A stretch of 64,000 nt of DNA, from contig NZ_JNFA01000028.1 in assembly GCF_000766865.1 (NCBI RefSeq), positions 1 through 64,000 on the forward strand, written 5' to 3'. How positions within the stretch are numbered: the stretch's first letter is position 1; every line of letters begins with the position of its first letter. The translations under genes were made by a program, and so were the position numbers. Below, piece after piece: positions 27,423 to 35,815 of this stretch. Below the pieces are notes generated by a model. It did not search any database and was not told where the DNA came from. It worked only from the letters and a program-made list of their open reading frames with translations. The DNA is from Listeria booriae. Lineage in GTDB: Bacteria; Bacillota; Bacilli; Lactobacillales; Listeriaceae.

Positions 27423-27524
27423 GCCTTGCTAAAAATGAAAAGCATTGTTATAATAAATTTACTGTGTGCAATTGTGCAGAAATTACTCTGTTTCAGATGA
27501 TTCAGGGCGAAGGAGTTGAAAACA

Positions 27525-27770
27525 ATGAAAGCTGGAATTCACCCGGAATACCGTCAAGTGGTATTTCTTGATACTAGTACAGATTTCAAGTTTCTTTCTG
27601 GTTCTACTAAGGGCTCTAACGAAACTATTCAATGGGAAGACGGCAACGAGTATCCGTTACTACGTGTCGAAATCAGTTCTGATTCACACCCATTCTATAC
27701 TGGTAAACAAAAACATGCGACTGCCGACGGACGTGTCGACCGTTTCAACAAAAAATATGGTATCAAATAA
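27525..27770 (+). CDS. rpmE2: 50S ribosomal protein L31, type B
   Basis: An 81-residue ribosomal protein starting at ATG 27525 after GAAGGAG. '[18 protein letters not shown]' and '[13 protein letters not shown]' are L31 signatures. No cysteines are present, so it is the zinc-independent type B form. In L. monocytogenes I recall gtcA and a glycosyltransferase gene between rho and this gene; here the two are adjacent. Confidence 0.93.
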   Translation: MKAGIHPEYRQVVFLDTSTDFKFLSGSTKGSNETIQWEDGNEYPLLRVEISSDSHPFYTGKQKHATADGRVDRFNKKYGIK

Positions 27771-27776
27771 AAAGAC

Positions 27777-27807
27777 AGGGTTTCCCATTGGGAGATCCTC
27801 TTTTTTT
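27777..27807 (+). terminator. Intrinsic terminator of rpmE2
   Basis: AGGGTTTCCC (27777-27786) pairs with GGGAGATCCT (27790-27799) with wobble pairs, then T7. Confidence 0.75.
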
Positions 27808-27887
27808 GATTCCGTGAGAAAATAATTTTCTTGTGTTATAGTTTACTTGAAAACGGATACTTTTTATTTTTGGAGGGGGAGAAAAAG

Positions 27888-28580
27888 ATGGCAAATTCAT
27901 TCCTAGAAAAGGTGCGCGGCAAACTCATTGTTTCGTGCCAAGCATTACCGGAAGAACCTTTACATAGTTCTTTCATCATGTCCAAAATGGCGATAGCGGC
28001 CGTTGAAGGAGGCGCTGCGGGTATAAGATCTAATTCTGTAGCGGACATTCAAGCGATACGAGAAGTCGTCTCGGTCCCAGTTATCGGGATTATCAAAGAG
28101 GTCTACCCCGATTCACCAGTTTTTATTACACCCACGATAAAAGAAGTCATTGCCGCCTGTGAAACCGGGGTCGAAGTTGTTGCAATGGACGGCACAAATC
28201 GCAAACGTCCGAATGGAGAAGACTTAGCCACAATTTTGCAACAAGCTAAAAGCAAGTTTCCCGACACACTATTTATGGCAGACATAGCAACCGTTGAAGA
28301 AGCCGCGATGGCAGAACAGCTCGGCTTTGATATCGTCGCCACGACATTGCATGGCTACACAGAACAAACAAAAGGCCACAATATCGCCGAAGCCAATTTT
28401 CAGTTTCTAAAAGAAGTATTACAAGTTACAGCGCTTCCAGTTATCGTCGAAGGGAAAATCGATACACCAGAAAAAGCAAGGACAGCCCTAGAACTTGGCG
28501 GAACTTCCGTTGTTGTCGGTGGCGCAATCACTCGTCCACAGGAAATAACAGCGCGCTTTATATCAAAACTAAATTCATGA
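27888..28580 (+). CDS. nanE: N-acylglucosamine-6-phosphate 2-epimerase NanE
   Basis: A 230-residue TIM-barrel enzyme that converts N-acetylmannosamine-6-phosphate to N-acetylglucosamine-6-phosphate in sialic acid use. The start is ATG 27888, after GGAGGGGG. 'LIVSCQALPEEPLH', 'GAAGIRSNSVADI', 'VVAMDGTNRKRP' with the catalytic Lys region, 'MADIATVEEA' and 'VVVGGAITRP' are family motifs. No nanA, nanK or transporter is next to it, so it stands alone between a ribosomal gene and a surface protein; partners must be elsewhere. Confidence 0.9.
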   Translation: MANSFLEKVRGKLIVSCQALPEEPLHSSFIMSKMAIAAVEGGAAGIRSNSVADIQAIREVVSVPVIGIIKEVYPDSPVFITPTIKEVIAACETGVEVVAMDGTNRKRPNGEDLATILQQAKSKFPDTLFMADIATVEEAAMAEQLGFDIVATTLHGYTEQTKGHNIAEANFQFLKEVLQVTALPVIVEGKIDTPEKARTALELGGTSVVVGGAITRPQEITARFISKLNS

Positions 28581-28633
28581 ATCTGGAAATCGGGCTACAG
28601 AGTTCATACGAGACAGTGCTAGGCGTATCAAAA

Positions 28634-28687
28634 AATACCAGCTGATACCATGTTTCCATAAACGGAAATGTGTTATCAGCTGGTATT
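28634..28687. terminator. Bidirectional intrinsic terminator
   Basis: A perfect 14-bp outer stem (28634-28647 with 28674-28687) and an inner TTTCC/GGAAA stem. It terminates nanE and the convergent LPXTG gene. Confidence 0.85.
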
Positions 28688-28693
28688 GTTATA

Positions 28694-31600
28694 TTATTTC
28701 TTTCTGCGTAAGAATAGAGCGCCTAGCATGGCTAGTAAACCGCCTATTGTAATAACTTGGGCTGTGTTGTCTGTGTCACCTGTTTTTGGTAGTTCTCGTA
28801 CTGGATCTGGCGCGCTGACGCTAGAAACGATAGGATCAGCCATTTGTACAGGTGCTGGTGTCACATGCATTGGTGTCTCTGGATCAGCTGGAATGACTGG
28901 ATCGACAGGTTGGGCACCAACGAGAACCGTGATGGTGATTTGTGTTTCATTGCCATCAGCGTCTGTCACGCTATACGTCACGTGGTAAATGCCTGCTTGT
29001 AGTGGATTCACATCATTGGAAATGATCTTGATGCTGCCTGTCAAATCGCCATCTTCTAAGTCTTCTGCTGTCACGCCTGCCATTGGATCAAAGGCTTGAC
29101 CGTAAGCGAGTGTTTGGTCTGTGGCGCGGATGACTGGTTTTTCGTTCGTTAGGACCGTTACGCTGTACGTTGCTTCCGTTGTGTTGCCGTCGGAATCCGT
29201 TACGCTGTATGTGACATGGTATACGCCAGCCACATCTGGATTCACGTCATTCGCTGTAATTTCGATGGTGCTTGTGATATCGCCGTCTTCGGTGTCACTT
29301 GCAGTTACGCCAGCCATTGGGTCGAAGGCTTTGCCTGCTTTGAACGTGACATCTTGCCCGTGAATCACAGGCGCGTCGTTGCTTAGAATGGTTACTGTGA
29401 TGTTTTTTTCTGTTTCGTTGCCATCGGAATCTAAGACACTGTATGTCACGTGGTATTCGCCTGGCACATCGATGTTAATGTCGTTTGCGATGATTTTGAT
29501 GTTTGCTGTTAAGTCGCCATCTTCTAAGTCACTTGCCGTCACGCCAGCCATGGGGTCCACGCTACGGTGGGCTTTTTGTGTGATATCTGCGGCTGTGATG
29601 ACTGGTTTTTCGTTCGTTAAAACGGTAATGGTTACTGTTTTCGTCGTTGTGTTGTCATCCGAATCTGTCACGCTGTATGTCACGTGGTACGTGCCTGCTT
29701 GGTTGGCATCGACATCGTTCGCTGTGACGGTCACGTTGGCCGTGATATCGCCATCTTCCGTGTCACTTGCAGACATGCCAGCTAATGGGTCGAAGCTAGC
29801 ACCTGCTTTGAATGTTTGGTCGCTTGCGTGAATAACGGGTTTGTCATTCGTGCGCACATAGACGTGGCGTGTGATTTTTGTTGTGTTGTTATCGGAATCT
29901 GTCACGCTGTATTCTACGGCATACGTGCCAGGTTGCGTCATGTCGACGTCGCTACTTTCGATATCAATTCGGTCTGTCAAATCGCCATCTTCCGTATCGC
30001 TTGCCGTAATGCCTGCGTACGGGTTGAATTTGTCGCCGACTTTCAAGTAGACGTCGCTGGTCGTGAAGGTTGGTGCGTCGTTGCTTGTGATGGTTACCGT
30101 AATCGTTTTCGTCGTCGTGTTGCCGTCGGAATCCGTCACGCTGTAAGTCACGTGGTACGTGCCCACGGTATTCGTGTCGACATCGTTCGCCGTTACCGTA
30201 ATGCCACCCGTCACGTCACCATCTTCCAAATCACTCGCGCTCACGCCTGCCATCACATCAAAGGCTTTGCCTTTTTTGATCGTTTGGTCGCTAGCTACAA
30301 TGACTGGTGCATCATTACTTGTCACCGTCACGGTAATCGTTTTCGTTGTTGTATTGCCGTCGGAATCCGTCACGCTATACGTCACATGATACGTGCCAAC
30401 CGCAGAAGTATCCACATCATTTGCCGTCACGGTCACTTTATCCGTCACATTGCCATCTTCCGTATCGCTCGCCGATACACCGGCCATCGGATCAAAGCTA
30501 CCGCCTTTTTTCAATGTTTTATCCGATGCCGTAATGACTGGCGCATCATTACTTGTCACCGTCACGGTAATCGTCTTCGTTGTTGTATTGCCATCGGAAT
30601 CGGTCACGCTATACGTCACATGGTACGTCCCAACCGCAGAAGTATCCACATCATTCGCCGTCACGGTCACTTTATCCGTCACATTGCCATCTTCCGTATC
30701 GCTTGCCGATACACCGGCCATCGGATCAAAGCTCGCGCCTTTTTTCAACGTCTTGTCTGCCGCCGTAATCACCGGCGCATTATTACTCGATACCGTCACG
30801 GTAATCGTTTTCGTCGTTGTATTCCCGTCAGAATCCGTCACACTATACGTCACATGATACGTTCCCTCAACAGAAGTATCCACGTCATTTGCCGTTACGC
30901 TAATACTACTAGTTAAATTCCCGTCCTCCACATCGCTCGCCGTCACGCCAGCCATCGGATCAAAGCTTCCACCTTTTTTCACGCTTGTATCATCTGCTGC
31001 AATCACAGGTGCAGTATTGCTTGTTACGGCAATGTTAGCGCCAGTTGAATTAGCCGTATAGGTAGCATCAGTGAATCCTAAATCATGATATTCTAGAGAC
31101 GTGCTGATATGTGCGGCATTTGTTTCCGTTAATCCCTCAACTCCGATTCCAACAGTTGTCGTTGCACCATCAGCGATTTGGTTTACATGTACGCTTAATG
31201 TATGCGTTGCGTCGTTATAAGTCACATCTGATGTAGTTGTGCCGTTAATTGTAACCGAGGAAGGGACATATTTTAACGTTGCAGGCAATGGAATCTCCAA
31301 ATTGATATCTCCAGCTTGCATACCACCATTGTTCGCAATGTTGACATTATACTTAGCCTGCTTGCCTTTAGGTGTAGAAGCTTTATCATAAGAATCTGTT
31401 ACTACAAGATTTGACGGGGAAGAGAAGACGATGTTGTCTAAATAGTTCCCACGTGTTAAATCTCCATCAGCCGTAGAGATAGCTTGGAATTCAAAGCGAG
31501 TCACTGTTTGACCTTCAGGGATTGTGTATGTGCCCTGATATTCTTTCCAAGCCGTACCATCTGAAGCCATTGTCGCCATTAATTGTAACGATTGGTTGGG

Positions 31601-32065
31601 AGCCCCAAAACGAACCTCTGCTGTATCAACACCGTCACGACCACGATGTGATACTTTCCAGCGAATTTTTGTTCCTGGTGTTGTTTCTATATCTTGATAG
31701 AGTGCTGAGTTCATATTGGCATTTAATTCTGCCCATTGCTCTCCATCAGCAGCATCCATTTTCCAGAAATCGTTGTAGTTTCGTTGAAGCTCGATTGTAT
31801 TATCCGTTGCGGTTGTTTTCCATCCTGGAACTTCAGATGCATCAAACATTGCATTTGAACGCGAGATTTGTGGCTCTTCAAAACTCCCATTCACCAACTT
31901 AATTGGTGATTCTACTTCGCTTTTTAGCGCGTTATTTTTTAATTTTGTCTCGGCTTTCGTTGCGTAACTTGCTGGATTTACTTGCTCAGCTGCGTATGAA
32001 GGCACAGATGCACCAGCTAGCACAACAAGTGCAGTAGATACAGCCCCGATTTTTTTGATTAACAT
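28694..32065 (-). CDS. LPXTG-anchored surface protein with nine Ig-like (DUF5011-type) repeats
   Basis: A 1123-residue cell-wall protein. The signal peptide ('IGAVSTALVVLAGASVPSYA') is followed by a ~200-residue jelly-roll-like domain ('VNGSFEEPQI', 'GEQWAELNANM', 'LDNIVF'), as in carbohydrate-binding DUF642-like modules. A DUF11-type domain ('NIANNGGMQAGDINLEIPLP') comes next. Then come nine ~78-residue repeats with the core 'GVSASDTEDGNVTDKVTVTA' and 'GTYHVTYSVTDSDGNTT'. The C-terminus has LPKTG at the sorting position, a hydrophobic helix and 'RRKK', the sortase A signal. It probably reaches out from the wall to bind a ligand. A ribosome site AAAGGGAG precedes the start. Confidence 0.9.
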   Translation of the reverse strand: MLIKKIGAVSTALVVLAGASVPSYAAEQVNPASYATKAETKLKNNALKSEVESPIKLVNGSFEEPQISRSNAMFDASEVPGWKTTATDNTIELQRNYNDFWKMDAADGEQWAELNANMNSALYQDIETTPGTKIRWKVSHRGRDGVDTAEVRFGAPNQSLQLMATMASDGTAWKEYQGTYTIPEGQTVTRFEFQAISTADGDLTRGNYLDNIVFSSPSNLVVTDSYDKASTPKGKQAKYNVNIANNGGMQAGDINLEIPLPATLKYVPSSVTINGTTTSDVTYNDATHTLSVHVNQIADGATTTVGIGVEGLTETNAAHISTSLEYHDLGFTDATYTANSTGANIAVTSNTAPVIAADDTSVKKGGSFDPMAGVTASDVEDGNLTSSISVTANDVDTSVEGTYHVTYSVTDSDGNTTTKTITVTVSSNNAPVITAADKTLKKGASFDPMAGVSASDTEDGNVTDKVTVTANDVDTSAVGTYHVTYSVTDSDGNTTTKTITVTVTSNDAPVITASDKTLKKGGSFDPMAGVSASDTEDGNVTDKVTVTANDVDTSAVGTYHVTYSVTDSDGNTTTKTITVTVTSNDAPVIVASDQTIKKGKAFDVMAGVSASDLEDGDVTGGITVTANDVDTNTVGTYHVTYSVTDSDGNTTTKTITVTITSNDAPTFTTSDVYLKVGDKFNPYAGITASDTEDGDLTDRIDIESSDVDMTQPGTYAVEYSVTDSDNNTTKITRHVYVRTNDKPVIHASDQTFKAGASFDPLAGMSASDTEDGDITANVTVTANDVDANQAGTYHVTYSVTDSDDNTTTKTVTITVLTNEKPVITAADITQKAHRSVDPMAGVTASDLEDGDLTANIKIIANDINIDVPGEYHVTYSVLDSDGNETEKNITVTILSNDAPVIHGQDVTFKAGKAFDPMAGVTASDTEDGDITSTIEITANDVNPDVAGVYHVTYSVTDSDGNTTEATYSVTVLTNEKPVIRATDQTLAYGQAFDPMAGVTAEDLEDGDLTGSIKIISNDVNPLQAGIYHVTYSVTDADGNETQITITVLVGAQPVDPVIPADPETPMHVTPAPVQMADPIVSSVSAPDPVRELPKTGDTDNTAQVITIGGLLAMLGALFLRRKK
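28920..31015 (-). repeat. Nine tandem ~234-bp repeats in the LPXTG gene
   Basis: Each unit encodes one 78-residue Ig-like repeat. Two adjacent units (about 30310-30775) are almost identical at the nucleotide level, for example the 'catcattacttgtcacc' block 234 bp apart, while the units nearer the sorting signal differ more. This pattern points to recent duplication by recombination. Confidence 0.85.
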
Positions 32066-32391
32066 GTGATACTCCCTTTCATTAATAAACTTAATATTCT
32101 GATAAATTTTTAGGATACAAAATTATTGTTGCTTCATTGATGTGATGAAACTCCTCCCTACTCTTACGTATTTCTCATTTTTACTTACTATAAAAGTGTA
32201 TCATATGGTGATTTCATTTGAATACGGCTCCCATCCACATAATTGTTATTATTTCTCTCCTTTGTGTGAACTTTTAATGAACATTCTATATGAACGCAAA
32301 AACACCAACTTCACAAACCAAACATTTTTATTTAGGCGGGGGTTGCGTTAGAATTGAGGGTAGAGAAGTACTGACTTTAGGAGGTTATCGA
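32066..32391. other. Intergenic region between divergent LPXTG gene and gor
   Basis: AT-rich promoter region for two divergent genes. No -35/-10 pair stands out and no gene, repeat or strong hairpin was found. Confidence 0.4.
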
Positions 32392-33744
32392 ATGGTGGAA
32401 CATTATGATTATATAGCGATTGGTGGCGGAAGTGGCGGGATTTCTTCGGTGAATCGGGCGGCAAGTTATGGGATGAAATGTGCGCTTGTAGAGCCGAAAC
32501 ATCTCGGCGGGACTTGTGTGAACGTTGGTTGTGTACCGAAAAAAGTCATGTGGTATGGTGCTCAAATTTCGGAGGCGATGCATAAGTATGCGCCGGATTA
32601 TGGGTTTGAAGTGAAGCAGGAACGTTTTGATTTTGCGAAGTTGGTGGAGAATCGGGAGGCTTATATTGAGCGGATTCATGGTTCTTATCAGCGCGGATTG
32701 GATAGTAATAAGGTCGATATTTTGAAAGGGTACGCGTCGTTTGTGGATGAACATACGATTGAAGTGAATGGGACGCGGTATTCGGCGGATCATATCTTGA
32801 TTGCGACTGGTGGAAAACCGGCTTGGCCTGATGTTCCTGGTGCGGAATACGGGATTGATTCGAATGGATTCTTTGCTTTGACGGAGTTGCCGAAACGTGT
32901 GGCTGTTGTTGGTGCGGGATATATTGCGGTGGAGCTGGCCGGTGTTTTGCAAGGACTTGGTGCACAGACGCATTTGTTTGTGCGAAAGCATGCGCCGCTT
33001 CGGAATTTCGATCCGCTACTTGTGGAAACGCTGGTGGAAGTGATGCAGGAGCAGGGGCCGACGTTGCATACGGGAGCTGTGCCTAAGGAAGTGACTAAAA
33101 ATGAGGACGGTTCGGTGACGCTTCATTTGGAGGATGGTCGTTCGGAGACGGTGGACACGCTGATTTGGGCGATTGGTAGAAAGCCTGAGACGGAGAGCTT
33201 GAATTTGGCGGCGACAGCGGTAGATCTTGATGCGAAAGGCTATATCAAGGTGGATAAATACCAAAACACGACGGTTCCAGGCATTTATGCTGTTGGGGAT
33301 ATTACGGGGCATATTGAGTTGACGCCAGTTGCGATTGCCGCGGGACGTCGTTTGTCAGAACGGTTATTCAATGGAAAACTGGATGAGCATCTGGATTATG
33401 ACTTGATTCCGACGGTTGTATTTAGCCATCCAGCGATTGGGACGGTTGGTTTGACGGAGCCGCAAGCGATTGAGAAATACGGGGAAACGCAAGTCAAAGT
33501 TTATACGTCTTCTTTTACGTCTATGTACACTGCGATCACAGCGCATCGCGAACCGTGCCGAATGAAGCTGGTTTGTGCTGGCGCGAATGAAAAAGTAGTC
33601 GGGCTACACGGAATCGGCACGGGAGTTGATGAGATGATTCAAGGCTTTGCCGTTGCGATGAAAATGGGCGCGACAAAGGCTGATTTTGATAACACGGTTG
33701 CGATTCATCCGACGGGAGCCGAAGAATTCGTAACGATGCGTTAA
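32392..33744 (+). CDS. gor: Glutathione-disulfide reductase
   Basis: A 450-residue flavoprotein that reduces oxidised glutathione with NADPH. The start is ATG 32392, after TAGGAGG; the longer frame is not supported. FAD motif '[17 protein letters not shown]' (~8-24), redox pair in '[13 protein letters not shown]' (Cys42/Cys47), NADPH motif '[15 protein letters not shown]', second FAD motif 'GIYAVGDIT', and the C-terminal '[12 protein letters not shown]' with the catalytic His-Glu pair. Listeria makes glutathione, so this fits thiol redox control. It is not operonic with its neighbours. Confidence 0.92.
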   Translation: MVEHYDYIAIGGGSGGISSVNRAASYGMKCALVEPKHLGGTCVNVGCVPKKVMWYGAQISEAMHKYAPDYGFEVKQERFDFAKLVENREAYIERIHGSYQRGLDSNKVDILKGYASFVDEHTIEVNGTRYSADHILIATGGKPAWPDVPGAEYGIDSNGFFALTELPKRVAVVGAGYIAVELAGVLQGLGAQTHLFVRKHAPLRNFDPLLVETLVEVMQEQGPTLHTGAVPKEVTKNEDGSVTLHLEDGRSETVDTLIWAIGRKPETESLNLAATAVDLDAKGYIKVDKYQNTTVPGIYAVGDITGHIELTPVAIAAGRRLSERLFNGKLDEHLDYDLIPTVVFSHPAIGTVGLTEPQAIEKYGETQVKVYTSSFTSMYTAITAHREPCRMKLVCAGANEKVVGLHGIGTGVDEMIQGFAVAMKMGATKADFDNTVAIHPTGAEEFVTMR

Positions 33745-33767
33745 CATTTAGAAAAACATGCGACTTA

Positions 33768-35141
33768 TCATGGTGTGCTTATTTTTGCACCAGATAGGTC
33801 GGGTGTTTTTATTTTGCGTTGGAATGCTAGGAAGAATAGGAGTCCCATCACAGCGGTAATGATTTCGGTCACGGTCATGGACCAAATAACGCCATGCAAG
33901 CCGAAAGTGACATGTAAAATCAGAATCATCGGAATATATAGAACGCCTTGTGTGATAGACATAACCATCGTCGCGGTTCCTTGTCCTGCGGCTTGGAAAA
34001 CGCCGATGAATAAACCGGTGAAGCCGTTGAACAATGCGGAGATTAACATGGCAATTAAGATGTAAGTGCCGACGGTAAGTACGCTTGGGTCACTGGAGAA
34101 CAAGTGAATAATTGGTGTTCGGAACAAGTAGACAATGCCGACAAATAGGATAGCGATGCCGCCTATATACCACGCTGCTTGTGAAAGTCCTGCTTTGAAT
34201 CGCGCATAATTTTTACTTGCAAAGTTAAAAGCGAAGAACGGGATAAGCCCGAAAAACAGCCCCATTGCTAAAAATTCTGGAATTTGGACGATGCGAAGTG
34301 CGATACCGAATCCTGCGACAACGTTGTCCCCGTAATGGATTGCGAAATTGTTTAAAAGCAGTGTGCTCACAATAAGAAACGCGGATTGGAGCAGTTCAGA
34401 GATGCCGATTTTGTAAACTTCGAGTTGGTCTTTGATGGAAATTTTGATATGTTTCAGGAAGCCTTGGAGGTGTTCGCTGCGTTTTTCTAGGAAATAGAGA
34501 TAGTAGATGGCTGAGCCGAGTTGGGCTAGAATCATTGCGAGTGCTGCGCCTGCCACGTGCCAGCCGAGTCCGAGAATGAGCAGTGGGTCAAGAATAAGAC
34601 TTAAGCCCGTACTGATGAAAATGCCATACATCGATTCTTTGGATGCCCCGCCAGAGCGAACTAGCTGCTCCAACGCGAAATTAAGAACAACGATAAAACC
34701 ACCAGCAAAAAGGGTCATAGTGTATGCTTTTGTATAGGCGAATGTTGCTGCGTCCGCGCCCAGCAGTTGGGAAATCGGGTTGACGAAAAGCATGGCGAGA
34801 AGGGAGATAAGAATTCCGGCGATGATGCTACCGTAGAATGTGTATCCCGCGACACGACGGGCTTTTTCGGAATCTTTTTGTCCGATGAGCCGGGTAATGA
34901 AAGTTCCACCGCCGACACCAAATACGTTCCCGATAGCCATTAGAACGGTAAAAATCGGCAAGCCAAGTGTAATCGCCGAAAGCATGCTCGTGTTATGCAA
35001 AAGTCCGATAAAATAAGCGTTGATGACATTGTAAATCGTTCCGACGGACATCCCAATCATCATTGGAATGGAAAGATGGGCGATTGCTTTCTTGATTGGT
35101 GCTTCTTCTAAATAATATTGATCTGAAAATTTCTTAGACAT
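33768..35141 (-). CDS. MATE-family multidrug efflux transporter (MepA-like)
   Basis: A 457-residue membrane protein with 12 predicted helices. The N-terminal 'PIKKAIAHLSIPMMIGMSVG' and 'VFGVGGGTFITRLIGQKD' are typical of the MepA branch of MATE drug/Na+ (or H+) antiporters, which export cationic drugs and dyes. It lies 15 bp downstream of a MarR-family gene on the same strand, as mepR-mepA in Staphylococcus, so it is probably repressed by that regulator. Confidence 0.87.
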   Translation of the reverse strand: MSKKFSDQYYLEEAPIKKAIAHLSIPMMIGMSVGTIYNVINAYFIGLLHNTSMLSAITLGLPIFTVLMAIGNVFGVGGGTFITRLIGQKDSEKARRVAGYTFYGSIIAGILISLLAMLFVNPISQLLGADAATFAYTKAYTMTLFAGGFIVVLNFALEQLVRSGGASKESMYGIFISTGLSLILDPLLILGLGWHVAGAALAMILAQLGSAIYYLYFLEKRSEHLQGFLKHIKISIKDQLEVYKIGISELLQSAFLIVSTLLLNNFAIHYGDNVVAGFGIALRIVQIPEFLAMGLFFGLIPFFAFNFASKNYARFKAGLSQAAWYIGGIAILFVGIVYLFRTPIIHLFSSDPSVLTVGTYILIAMLISALFNGFTGLFIGVFQAAGQGTATMVMSITQGVLYIPMILILHVTFGLHGVIWSMTVTEIITAVMGLLFFLAFQRKIKTPDLSGAKISTP

Positions 35142-35156
35142 GTGAATCCTTCTTTC

Positions 35157-35588
35157 TTATAGGTTATGGCTTACTTTTGTTAATAGGGCTTTTAGTTGTT
35201 CGGCTTCGGTTTTTGTGAGGCCTTTTGTGATATTGCCTTCGATTTCAGCAAAAACGTCTTGGAATTCTTCGATAAGTGCCACGCCTTTTTCGAGAACGTA
35301 GATGTTTTTCTGGCGTTCGTTGTTTTCTGGGACGACGCGTTTGATGTAGCCTTTCTTCTCGAGGCCTTGGAGCATGCTGGTGATGCTGGCACCTTTGCGG
35401 TTGAATTGGGTCGCGAGGTCTTTCTGGATGACGCCGCGGTCTTGGTTTTCGTAGATGTAGCCAATCATGCGGCCTTGTTGTCCGTTTAGTTCGATATCGG
35501 CAAGTCTGCGATCGGCGCTAAATTTTAATTTCATACCAATTTCGCGGAATAAATCGGAATAGGGGGTGTTCGTGTTTTCTGGTTTCAT
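35157..35588 (-). CDS. MarR-family transcriptional repressor (MepR-like)
   Basis: A 143-residue winged-helix regulator. The DNA-binding part includes 'LADIELNGQQGRMIGYIYEN', 'IQKDLATQFNRKGASITSML' (recognition helix) and the wing 'KKGYIKRVVPENNERQKNIY'. It heads an operon with a MATE efflux gene. Its promoter carries two palindromes with GTTAGA half-sites, so autorepression is likely, relieved by drug binding. Confidence 0.87.
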   Translation of the reverse strand: MKPENTNTPYSDLFREIGMKLKFSADRRLADIELNGQQGRMIGYIYENQDRGVIQKDLATQFNRKGASITSMLQGLEKKGYIKRVVPENNERQKNIYVLEKGVALIEEFQDVFAEIEGNITKGLTKTEAEQLKALLTKVSHNL

Positions 35589-35607
35589 TTTTAATTCGAC
35601 TCCTTAT

Positions 35608-35664
35608 AGTTAGAACTCTAACTTTCGATACGTTGAGTATAATACATAGAATTCTAACTGTCAA
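35608..35664 (-). promoter_or_regulatory. mepR-like promoter with two operator palindromes
   Basis: On the minus strand: -35 TTGACA (35664-35659), a 17-bp spacer, -10 TATACT (35641-35636). One palindrome (TAGAATTCTA, 35647-35656, inside GTTAGAATTCTA) fills the spacer. A second, AGTTAGAACTCTAACT (35608-35623), lies just downstream of the transcription start. GTTAG half-sites resemble the sites described for Staphylococcus MepR. Confidence 0.75.
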
Positions 35665-35745
35665 GCATCTATGTTTTTGAAACCTGTAATTGTGTCTTTT
35701 GTGAACATTTTCGTAAACGAATATTCAGATATATCAAATAACCCT

Positions 35746-35774
35746 TTGCTTTATGGAATGAAATTGCGTATAAT
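35746..35774 (+). promoter_or_regulatory. Promoter of the hom-thrC-thrB operon
   Basis: TTGCTT (35746-35751), 17-bp spacer, TATAAT (35769-35774), 41 bases before the hom start. No T-box or long leader is present. Confidence 0.65.
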
Positions 35775-35815
35775 AAGCAATAATTACATTGTTTTAGAAC
35801 TGAGGAGGTTGGCAA

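Noticed and set aside
29816-30916. A 366-codon open frame on the plus strand, antisense to the LPXTG gene
   Set aside because: It mirrors the repeats of the surface protein gene, has no ribosome site, and its translation is an unnatural Arg/His/Ile-rich repeat. It is a by-product of repeat codon use.
18721-31015. Tandem repeats in ami and the LPXTG gene as CRISPR arrays or satellites
   Set aside because: The units (492 and 234 bp) are in-frame protein repeats without spacers.
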